A DNA stretch of 47,045 bases. Origin: Micromonospora sp. C95. GTDB taxonomy: Bacteria; Actinomycetota; Actinomycetes; Mycobacteriales; Micromonosporaceae. Made by a program: the position numbers and the translations under genes. The notes beneath the pieces were generated by a model. It was not told the origin of the DNA and ran no database searches. It worked only from the letters and a program-made list of their open reading frames with translations. The stretch spans positions 1-47,045 of the forward strand of contig NZ_JAGPXT010000035.1 in the NCBI RefSeq assembly GCF_018070465.1, in the 5' to 3' direction. Position 1 is the stretch's first letter. Every line of letters starts with the position of its first letter. This document shows, in pieces, positions 24,683 through 32,024 of the stretch.

Positions 24683-25582
24683 TCAGCGGGGTGCGGCGGG
24701 ATCCCGGGCGATCGGCGCGGTCACGATCGCGGAGCCGTCGACCAGCCCGACGGTGATGAACGACAGTTCGTCGATGGGCAGCGAGGTCTCGCCGGCCACC
24801 TCCTGCGGCCCGGACGAGGCGGTCCAGTCGCGCACCACGTGGGTGGCGCCGTCGCGGGTCACCGCGAACAGCCGGTACCGGATGCCCTGCCGCAGGCCGG
24901 TGGCGGTGATCCGGATGGTCGCGCTGCCTCCCTCGCCGGCGATGACGGCGACGGAGAGGCTGGCGCCGTAGCCGGGCGCCTCCCCCGAGGCGGTCAGCAC
25001 CGGATCGGGGCCGGCGGCCCATTCGTTGACCGCCACCACCCCACCGGCCAACGCCAGGACGGCCACCGCCGCGCCGACCCACAGGCCCCGCCGCCGACGC
25101 CGTGAGCCGGGCGCCGACGGACGCCCGCCGGACGGACGGCTACCCGCCGCACGGCTGCCGGACGGGCGCACCGAACCGGTGTTCGCCTCCCGCACGTAGT
25201 GCTCCCGCGTGCTGGCCACGCCGTCGGGCCCCGAAACACGGTCAGAATCATCACTGCCGTCGCGGGCCGGGCCGCCGTCGACGGCGGACGTCGCGTCGAC
25301 AGCGTCCTTCGGTGCCGCCGAAGCGGACGCGGACGGCACGGGATCCCCGGCGGCGGGGGGTGCAGGCGTCGCTGCCCCGGTGAGGTCAGGCGACCAGTCC
25401 GCGTCGCCGAGCCCGGCCAGACCGCCGATCGAAGGGCCGATCGTGGCCGCCTCGTCCAGGCAGGACCAGCAACCGGCGAGATGGTCCTCGAACGCCTCGC
25501 GCTCAGCGTCGTCCAAGGCCCCCAACAGGTAGAGAGCCAGCCTCTCCCGCTCGGCCGTGGTGTGATCCCCGCCTGCGCGCAT
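24683..25582 (-). CDS. Zinc-finger anti-sigma factor, membrane-anchored
   Basis: A 299-residue anti-sigma protein that should hold the sigma factor encoded just upstream at the membrane. The N-terminal ZAS-type domain has His34, Cys38 and Cys41 in HLAGCWSC (H-x3-C-x2-C). A long polar linker follows, then one membrane helix at about 167-187 (WVGAAVAVLALAGGVVAV) and an extracytoplasmic domain of about 110 residues ending DGSAIVTAPIARDPAAPR. Release would follow an envelope signal. ATG at 25582 follows GAGAGGG. The gap to the sigma stop is 71 bases. Confidence 0.87.
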   Translation of the reverse strand: MRAGGDHTTAERERLALYLLGALDDAEREAFEDHLAGCWSCLDEAATIGPSIGGLAGLGDADWSPDLTGAATPAPPAAGDPVPSASASAAPKDAVDATSAVDGGPARDGSDDSDRVSGPDGVASTREHYVREANTGSVRPSGSRAAGSRPSGGRPSAPGSRRRRRGLWVGAAVAVLALAGGVVAVNEWAAGPDPVLTASGEAPGYGASLSVAVIAGEGGSATIRITATGLRQGIRYRLFAVTRDGATHVVRDWTASSGPQEVAGETSLPIDELSFITVGLVDGSAIVTAPIARDPAAPR

Positions 25583-25653
25583 CCAGCCCTCTCCTCAACG
25601 GGTAGGCACCACGCGGTGTTCGTCTGGTCCAGGGGTACGAGGCGACCCTGGCG

Positions 25654-26223
25654 TCAGGGCGGCTCGGTAGAGCCGAGCGCGGCGTGCAGGGCGCGCACCG
25701 CGTAGAAGGCTCTGGACTTCACCGTACCCTCGGGTATTCCCAGTCGCACCGCCGCCTCGGCCACGGAGGCGTTCCGGTAGTACATCTCGTGGAGCACCGC
25801 ACGGTGTTCCGGGCTGATCGTCTTCAACGCGAGCCGCACGGCGTGGACGTTCACCACCCGGTCCATCTCGTCGTCCGTGGCGGGCACCCGGTTGAGGTCC
25901 GGCAGGCTGACCTCTGGCGGTCGGGCCTGCCGGGCCCGCATCGCGTCGATCGCCACGTGCCGGGCGACCGTGTAGAGCCAGGGCGCGATCTTCGACGGGT
26001 CGGCGGCGAGCTTCTCCGCATGCCGCCAGGCGCGGAGAAACGTCTCCTGCACCAGGTCCTCGGCAAGGTCCTGCTGCCCGAGCAGCAGCCGGGTGAGAAA
26101 GCGGTGCAGCGGCCGGTGGTATTCCGCGACGACCTGCCGCAGCAGGGTCTCGGCGGCGGTCGGATCGGCGGCGGCGCCGTCCGAGAGACAAGGTCCGGCC
26201 GACTCGTTGGGCACCGCCGACAC
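25654..26223 (-). CDS. ECF-type sigma-70 factor (paralogue B)
   Basis: A 189-residue sigma factor with region 2 (RPLHRFLTRLLLGQQDLAED, then LVQETFLRAWRH) and region 4 (ISPEHRAVLHEMYYRNASVA, then LGIPEGTVKSRAFYAVRAL). GTG at 26223 is six bases after GGGAGG. The longer reading to 26403 is unlikely, being Arg-rich without a site. It is co-directional with its anti-sigma gene and divergent from the exported transglycosylase-like/ricin gene at 26615. That gene is a plausible target together with the nearby exported proteins. It is a close paralogue of the sigma factor at 11540. Confidence 0.9.
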   Translation of the reverse strand: MSAVPNESAGPCLSDGAAADPTAAETLLRQVVAEYHRPLHRFLTRLLLGQQDLAEDLVQETFLRAWRHAEKLAADPSKIAPWLYTVARHVAIDAMRARQARPPEVSLPDLNRVPATDDEMDRVVNVHAVRLALKTISPEHRAVLHEMYYRNASVAEAAVRLGIPEGTVKSRAFYAVRALHAALGSTEPP

Positions 26224-26614
26224 AGGCCGCCTCCCTGACGGACGGATCGCACCCTGACGGCCGGGTGAACGTGACGCGCTCTCGCCCCCACGGCCCTGGC
26301 ACGCAGCATAGCCGCACCACGATCCGGTCGCAGTTTCGCCCGTCGGTCGACTGTGCACCGACCCACCGGCGACCCGGCGGACGACACATCGCACGAACCA
26401 CACCTGCTCGGCGTCACGCTTCTCCTTGTGGACTGTGCGGCGCTGGTGGCCTGCCCGACACTCGCCGGAGCCAACGCTGCCCGATCAACGGCTGCCTGAC
26501 CCGGCTGGTTCAACCCCGGCCACAGGTTCGCCGGAAAAATCCGTGCGGGATCTGAACGCCGGGCACTGGAAATCCGTCACGACAGTGTCGCCACGCCGAA
26601 AGGGATGGCCCCCC
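26224..26614. promoter_or_regulatory. Divergent promoter region between sigma factor and exported protein
   Basis: 391 bases without a gene. Near the plus-strand gene the motif GGAAAAATCCGT (26532-26543) recurs as TGGAAATCCGTCA (26567-26579). GGAA-starting elements are common in ECF-dependent promoters, so one may be the -35 of the 26615 gene. Toward the sigma gene a TATGCT lies on the minus strand near 26306-26311. These are motif guesses only. Confidence 0.3.
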
Positions 26615-28261
26615 GTGACAACCGACTTCCTGTCCACCAGGTTCACCTTCGGCCGTACGCCGCGCAGAGCGCTGGCGGCGGTGCTCGCCGCACTGGCGGT
26701 GCTCGCCGCCGTCCTGGCCACCATCAACTGGAGCGTCGCCTCGGCTCGCGATGACACGGTGGTCGGTGAGCCGGTGACCGAGAAGCAGATGACGGCGATC
26801 GTCACCGCCGCTCACTCCTGTCCGATGCTGGATCCGGCGCGGATCGCCGGTCAGCTCATGGCCGAGTCGGGCCTGAACAACCGCGAGCGGCAGACGGCCT
26901 CCGGCGGCCGGGGCATCGCCGGCCTCGACGACGAGGACTGGACGAGGTGGAAGCCGTGGCCGGACGCGCGGCGCTCGGACGTCGCCGCGAGCATCCTGGC
27001 GCTCGCCCACCAGATGTGCGACTTCAGCGGCCAGCTCCGGCTGGCCGGCATTCCGGGTGACCACTGGCGTCTCTCGGTGGCCGCCTTCCACGGCGGACTG
27101 CCTGCGGTCGCCGAGGCCAAGGCTGTGCCCGCCGAGGCCGTGGAGTACGTCGATCTGGTCAGCGGATACGCCGGGTACTACGGGCGGTTGCGGCAGTTCG
27201 GCGGTGACGGCGTACCCACGCCGACGCCCCCGCCGGCCAACGACGCGAAGGGCGTACCCGCCGAGTACGTCCCGCTCGTCGTGCAGGCCGGGTCGGTATG
27301 CGATCAGGTGACACCGCCGATGGTCGCCGCTCAACTGATGACACTCTCCGGCTTCGACGCCAACCTGCTCGGCCCGACCGGGCAACGAGGCATCGCCCAG
27401 TTCCTTCCCGAGGTGTGGCAGGCGTACGGGCCGGAGGGCGGCTCGGCCTGGGAGCCGACGGTGGCGGTGCCGACGGTCGGCATCGCGATGTGTGCTCTGG
27501 TCTCCGAGCTGTCCGGCCTCGACGGCGACCCGTACCTGCTGGCGCTGGCCGCCTACCGCAACGGTCCGACCGCCGTACGGCAGACCGCCGGCCGACTCGA
27601 CCAGCCGACCGAGACGTTCCTGCGTGCGGTGAAGGCGCTCACCGACCTGTACGTGCTCGACACCCGGCTCGGCCGTCCCGCGCCGGTTCCACCGGCACCG
27701 ACGACCACGGCTCCCGAGCCGCCGGAGGGTGAGTCGTCCCCCGCACCGACGAGCGAGCCGCCCCCACTGGCCAGCGAGCCGAAGCCGCCGGCCGACCAGC
27801 CGGATCCGCCGGCCAGCGATCCGAAACCACCCGCCAGCGAGCCCAAGCCGACCACCGCCGCACCCAAGCCGGTCCGGCCGGCCGGGATGAAGCAGATCTT
27901 CCACCCGCGAACCGGACGATGCGTCAGCTCCGGCAAGACCGGTGACGGGACCCGGCTGTTGCTGAAGCCCTGCACGGAGGACCCGGCCCAGTGGTGGGAC
28001 TTCCGCACGGACGGCACGATCCGCGCCCGGGGGCTCTGCATGGACATCGCCTGGGCCGGTTCCACCGACGGCACCGCCATCCAGGTGGCCGTCTGTAGTG
28101 GCAACGCGGCCCAGTCCTGGCAGTTCAACAGCAAGGGCGGCATCATCAGCAAGCTCAACGGCAAGTCCGTCGACGTCAACATGAACGTCAAGAGCGCGGA
28201 CAAGCCACTCGAGCTGTGGATCTACGTCGGCAACGCCGAGCAGACCTGGCGGAAGCGGTAG
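26615..28261 (+). CDS. Exported protein with two transglycosylase-like domains and a ricin-type lectin domain
   Basis: A 548-residue protein with an N-terminal signal or anchor helix (about 19-42). The first lysozyme-like domain (about 55-195) keeps the catalytic glutamate: Glu84 in LMAESGLN. A second domain (about 215-350) has LMTLSGFD, where Leu244 replaces that glutamate, but is otherwise close to the domain in the hydrolase at 12804 (GQRGIAQFLPEVWQAYG against GRKGLSQLTPEVFDEYG). A Pro/Ser/Glu-rich linker leads to a ricin B-like beta-trefoil (about 415-548) with QW-type motifs (AQWWDF, AQSWQF, EQTWRKR). It probably cuts or binds wall glycan outside the cell. GTG at 26615 follows AAAGGGA. 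Confidence 0.82.
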   Translation: MTTDFLSTRFTFGRTPRRALAAVLAALAVLAAVLATINWSVASARDDTVVGEPVTEKQMTAIVTAAHSCPMLDPARIAGQLMAESGLNNRERQTASGGRGIAGLDDEDWTRWKPWPDARRSDVAASILALAHQMCDFSGQLRLAGIPGDHWRLSVAAFHGGLPAVAEAKAVPAEAVEYVDLVSGYAGYYGRLRQFGGDGVPTPTPPPANDAKGVPAEYVPLVVQAGSVCDQVTPPMVAAQLMTLSGFDANLLGPTGQRGIAQFLPEVWQAYGPEGGSAWEPTVAVPTVGIAMCALVSELSGLDGDPYLLALAAYRNGPTAVRQTAGRLDQPTETFLRAVKALTDLYVLDTRLGRPAPVPPAPTTTAPEPPEGESSPAPTSEPPPLASEPKPPADQPDPPASDPKPPASEPKPTTAAPKPVRPAGMKQIFHPRTGRCVSSGKTGDGTRLLLKPCTEDPAQWWDFRTDGTIRARGLCMDIAWAGSTDGTAIQVAVCSGNAAQSWQFNSKGGIISKLNGKSVDVNMNVKSADKPLELWIYVGNAEQTWRKR

Positions 28262-28279
28262 TCCTCGGTTCCGCCGCAG

Positions 28280-28318
28280 CGAGACGGGGTACGGGCGCTT
28301 CGCCCGTACCCCGTCTCG
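28280..28318. terminator. Strong bidirectional terminator hairpin
   Basis: Perfect 18-bp arms (28280-28297 and 28301-28318, beginning CGAGACGGGGTACGGG) with a three-base loop. It lies between the convergent genes ending at 28261 and 28340, the classic position for a shared terminator. Confidence 0.85.
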
Positions 28319-28339
28319 TCTGTCTCGTCAGGGTGCCGG

Positions 28340-29815
28340 TCAGCTGAGGGCGCGACGACGGCGAAGTTGCAGCGTCAGGAAGGCACCACCACCGATGAGT
28401 GCCAGGCCGAGAAGGACGAGCGCACCCATGCCACCACCACCGTTTTCCGCGTCCACTCCGACCGGCCGCTCGTCCTCCACCGGTCGGGCGACCGACGCGG
28501 CCGGATTGATCATCCCCGCGCCGTACCTGTCGTCGGGGGTGTCGCCGCCCAGCGCGTCGGCGGTGTCCCGGATCCGCTGCTCGACCTGGGTGGCATTCAG
28601 CTCCGGATAGGCGGCCCGGACCAGCGCCGCCTGTCCGGCGGCGAAGGCGACGGCGAAGCGGGTGCCCGTGTAGCTCAGCGGGCCCGCATCGCCCGGCCCG
28701 AGACTTGTCACGTCCGCACCGGGCGCGACCACATCCACGGCCTCCGGCTGGTACTCCTCCACGAACTGGTTGTCCGCGCCGACCCCGCCGACCAGCAGCA
28801 GGGCACCGGTGGCGGCGGGCTCGCCGGGCGACGGCAGGGTGACGGGCCTGGTCGGCGCCCCTGCCACCACGAGCACGTCATGGTTGAGCGCGGTGGTGAG
28901 AGAGGTGACGACGGCCGGGGCCGACAGGTCGACATGGGAGCCGAGCGCCACCACCGAAGCACCTGCGCTCACCGCCACCTCGATGGCGTTCGCCGCGTCC
29001 GTGGCCCGGCTCTTACCGGACGCGCCGACCATCCGCACCGGCAGGATCGTGGCGTCCGGTGCGAGACCGGCCGGGGTTCGCGCGTTGCCGGCGTTCGCGG
29101 CGATGATGCTCGCCATCGCGGTACCGGTGCCATGGCAGTCGGTGTCACCGCGCCCGTTTCCGGCGGTGACGTCGGCACCGACCGCGATGCGACCACTCAG
29201 CTGTTCGAGATCGCCGTCCACGCCGGAGTCGACCACCGCGACCATGACCCCGTTGCCACGGCTGAGGTCCCACGCGCCGTCGGCCGCCATCCGCAGTTGG
29301 GCCCAGTCCGAACGACTGCTCGACGCGGCAACGGCGGTGCAGCCGGCGGTGTTCTTCTTACCGGTCGGCGACGGGCTGGGGCTGCGACTCGGGCTCGGAC
29401 TGGGGCTGGCCGGTGGGCCCGAGGTGCCGGTGGGCGTGGGTGCCTTGGTGGTCGGCTTCGGGCCGGCCGGGATCTGTCCGTACTTCACCCCCTCGCCTGC
29501 CGCGTCCCACGGCAGCACCAGGTACCAGCCACGGTTGAGTCGGTTCGGGTCGGTCAGGCTCGCCCCGTCCGGCTGCACCCGTCCGGCATTGAGGTTGTAG
29601 ATCTCCGCGGACCGCTCGCCGCTGCCGAGCAACCGGGTCGCGATCGCGGTGAGGGTTTCCGGCTGATCCTGGTACGCCGCAGCGACGACGTAGTACTTGA
29701 CGTAGGCCTGCGGGTCCGGCGGTGCCTGCCGGGCCGCCGAGGTGCCGGCCATCGCCATGACCAGGCAGCAGGCAACCGCCACGCCCGCGAGCAGGCGCCA
29801 AACGTTCGCCACCAC
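28340..29815 (-). CDS. Mycosin-like S8 family pseudoprotease with LysM-like domain
   Basis: A 491-residue exported protein. A signal peptide (about 1-32) is followed by a LysM-like segment (about 40-115: YYVVAAAYQDQPETLTAIAT, then RLNRGWYLVLP), a Pro/Ser/Thr linker, a subtilisin-like domain (about 160-430), a C-terminal membrane helix (about 461-484) and RRRRALS. Asp196 (VVDSGVDG) and His228 (CHGTGTAMAS) are kept, but the catalytic serine motif GTSxA reads GTRFA, with Arg386. The oxyanion asparagine region reads VVAGAPT. It is thus almost certainly not a peptidase and may act as a binding scaffold. GTG at 29815 follows AAGGAGG by eight bases. No ESX core genes are present. Confidence 0.85.
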   Translation of the reverse strand: MVANVWRLLAGVAVACCLVMAMAGTSAARQAPPDPQAYVKYYVVAAAYQDQPETLTAIATRLLGSGERSAEIYNLNAGRVQPDGASLTDPNRLNRGWYLVLPWDAAGEGVKYGQIPAGPKPTTKAPTPTGTSGPPASPSPSPSRSPSPSPTGKKNTAGCTAVAASSSRSDWAQLRMAADGAWDLSRGNGVMVAVVDSGVDGDLEQLSGRIAVGADVTAGNGRGDTDCHGTGTAMASIIAANAGNARTPAGLAPDATILPVRMVGASGKSRATDAANAIEVAVSAGASVVALGSHVDLSAPAVVTSLTTALNHDVLVVAGAPTRPVTLPSPGEPAATGALLLVGGVGADNQFVEEYQPEAVDVVAPGADVTSLGPGDAGPLSYTGTRFAVAFAAGQAALVRAAYPELNATQVEQRIRDTADALGGDTPDDRYGAGMINPAASVARPVEDERPVGVDAENGGGGMGALVLLGLALIGGGAFLTLQLRRRRALS

Positions 29816-29871
29816 TGATCTTGCCTCCTTCGGTTGCCTGCGGCCGATCGGCCCGGCCGACACCCTCTACA

Positions 29872-29921
29872 GCGGATCCGCGCCGGCTGCGTTCAATCGG
29901 AACGGCAGAAACGTTCCGGTT
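29872..29921. promoter_or_regulatory. Possible operators in the divergent region 29816-30059
   Basis: CGGAACG (29898-29904) and CGTTCCG (29912-29918) form an inverted repeat with a seven-base spacer, extending to ten-base arms with one mismatch. A perfect GCGGATCCGC palindrome lies at 29872-29881. Both sit between divergent genes and could bind a shared regulator. Confidence 0.4.
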
Positions 29922-30059
29922 GGGCTGAACCAGCCTCCGCGGATCTCCGTCGTGAAGACGTGAAGCCCGGCATCCGAACCAAGGCATGGGCCGGGCGGGG
30001 ACTCGGATCAAGGTAAGGCAAGTCGGTGGGCGTCGATCCAAACGGATGGTGGTGAGCGC

Positions 30060-32024
30060 ATGAATGCCGATCCCGCTGCGACGGACACGATCGTCGACGG
30101 CAGGCCGTCCATCCGCCGCTTCGACCTCAGCCGGCATCGGCGGGTCGCCGGGCTGTTCGATCTCTGGCTGGAGCCCGGCGTACACGGGGGTCTGGTGGTG
30201 CCGCACAAACCCGACGAACCGCTTACCGCGTCGGCCATCACCGACCTGGTCCGACGCTCCGGCGAGACCGCGAACGACGTACGGATCCTGACCCAGGACG
30301 GCGCCCGGCACACGGGATTGTTCAGCGAGGTGGCCGGGCTGCTCTCCCACGACGTCCTGGTGAGTCCGGACGGAGCGGTGATCCGGCACCACGAGCGGCG
30401 GATCGGGGCCGGACCGCTGCACGCGATACCGCTGGACCGGACCACCCGTCAGGTCCGGGACTGGATCGTGATCCAGCCACCCGAGCTGGCCACCCCGCTG
30501 CCCGGCTGGTTCACCCTGGACCGGGGTCTGGTGCGTCCGCGTACCGGTGTGGTGGGCCTGCCGCTCCAGGGTGGGGTGGTGCTGGCCACCCGGGCCGACT
30601 TCGTCACCAGACGGGCGACCGCGCATCGGCTCGGCACAGCCTCGGACGGGCCGGTGACCATCGCGGTCACCGCACGTGCCGGCGGCTTTCTGGTCGGCGA
30701 CTACGGCGGCACCCAGCGGGTGTACGACGGCGGACAGCTCGCCGCCCTGCTCGGCGACCTTCCGCTCTACGGCAGCGAACTACGGCTCTGGCTCAGCTGG
30801 CCGTCCGATCCCGACGAGCAGCATCGTCTCCGCGCGCAGGCGCAGGAACTGGCCGAGACGACCGGCGCCACCGTCTGGACACCGCCGCCGGGCGGCAGCG
30901 CGGAACTGGTGGACGGCCGGCAGGATCTGCGCGCGCTCGACCAGGCGGGGAAGCCCGCCGAGTGGCAGGCGTTCCGGCCCCGGATCGCGCTCGGCCCGCC
31001 AGCGCTGCGGGCGACCTCGACCGGCCTGCTGGTGCCGGTCTGCACCGGGGCCGTCGTCACGACCGGCCCCCCACCGGACAGCGGACCGCCGGGAACAGCT
31101 CCGCCGCCAGCCGTCGGACCGTCGGGGGCGGACGAGCCGCCACGCGCCGTTCCGGTCCTGCCGCTCCCCCGCCCCTCGCTCGTCACCGAGAACCGGCGTA
31201 CGGCGTACGGCCCGGCGTGGCTGTCGGCGGCGCAGCAGGTGAACGCCGAACAGTTCGAGGCGTTCGTCGCCGCGCCGGTCGACGCCTCGTCGATCGCCGA
31301 TGGCCTGCCCGCTGCCGAACTCTTCCTGCTCGCCTTCCTGGACGCCAGGTCGGTGCCGGACGGCAGTCGGCTGCTGCGGGTCCGGGTGGAACCAGGCGGT
31401 GCGATCCCGATGGCGGTGCTCCGGGCAGCCCTACCCGCCCGCCTACAACACCTGCGCGGCCTGCGCGAGGCGTATCTCCTGCCGGCCGCGCGTCTGGACC
31501 GGACCTTCCCGGTGGACACCTTCGAGGTGGAGCGCACCGGTCGCCTGACGCCGGCCGGTGACTGCGCAGGCCAACCGCTGAGGCTCCGCTGCGCCGCGCA
31601 GGCCGGCTCGATCGCCGGCCTGCCCAACGAGGTGCGGCGCTGGCCGACCTTCGGCACCCGGCGGGCGTACGCGCTCCTGCCGGCGCAGCGCACCCGACTG
31701 CCGCGCAACTGGCTTCGGCTGTACCGACGCCAGCCACCGGTCCGGTCCGGACGGCTGCTGCTGGAACTGCAGGTGCCGAGGGGACGTGCGATCGACGTGA
31801 TGTCGACAGCCGACCTGCTCGCGCCGCTCACGGAGATCCGGTCCCAGGCGGAACCCCTGCGCGCCGCGCAGGTGGAGTTGATCCTCGCCAGCCGCTCCTA
31901 CCCACGGGTGCGGGTACGTCGGGTGTACCGGGCCGAGGCGGACACCTGGCTCCGGGTGCCACAGCTACCGCCGGGGCCGCTGCCGTCCGTCGCACCTCAG
32001 CTTCAGACCCCCGCGCCGAGCTGA
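30060..32024 (+). CDS. Large unknown cytosolic protein
   Basis: A 654-residue protein I cannot place. It has no signal peptide or membrane helix. The N-terminal half (1-330) is rich in beta-like segments (for example WLEPGVHGGLVVPHKPDEPL and RAGGFLVGDYGGTQRVYDGG). A Pro-rich linker follows at about 335-375, and then a second half with RRTAYGPAWLSAAQQVNAEQ and many arginines. It lies between the pseudoprotease and the LysM-like/Pro-rich membrane protein, and could be their cytoplasmic partner. ATG at 30060 is preceded by a modest GGTGGTGAG. Its 3' end overlaps the convergent gene by 22 bases (32003-32024). Confidence 0.75.
   Translation: MNADPAATDTIVDGRPSIRRFDLSRHRRVAGLFDLWLEPGVHGGLVVPHKPDEPLTASAITDLVRRSGETANDVRILTQDGARHTGLFSEVAGLLSHDVLVSPDGAVIRHHERRIGAGPLHAIPLDRTTRQVRDWIVIQPPELATPLPGWFTLDRGLVRPRTGVVGLPLQGGVVLATRADFVTRRATAHRLGTASDGPVTIAVTARAGGFLVGDYGGTQRVYDGGQLAALLGDLPLYGSELRLWLSWPSDPDEQHRLRAQAQELAETTGATVWTPPPGGSAELVDGRQDLRALDQAGKPAEWQAFRPRIALGPPALRATSTGLLVPVCTGAVVTTGPPPDSGPPGTAPPPAVGPSGADEPPRAVPVLPLPRPSLVTENRRTAYGPAWLSAAQQVNAEQFEAFVAAPVDASSIADGLPAAELFLLAFLDARSVPDGSRLLRVRVEPGGAIPMAVLRAALPARLQHLRGLREAYLLPAARLDRTFPVDTFEVERTGRLTPAGDCAGQPLRLRCAAQAGSIAGLPNEVRRWPTFGTRRAYALLPAQRTRLPRNWLRLYRRQPPVRSGRLLLELQVPRGRAIDVMSTADLLAPLTEIRSQAEPLRAAQVELILASRSYPRVRVRRVYRAEADTWLRVPQLPPGPLPSVAPQLQTPAPS

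Noticed and set aside
28367..29818. Plus-strand frame antisense to the mycosin-like gene
   Set aside because: His/Arg/Gly-rich with no domains; the minus strand has a signal peptide, subtilisin-like motifs and a ribosome site.
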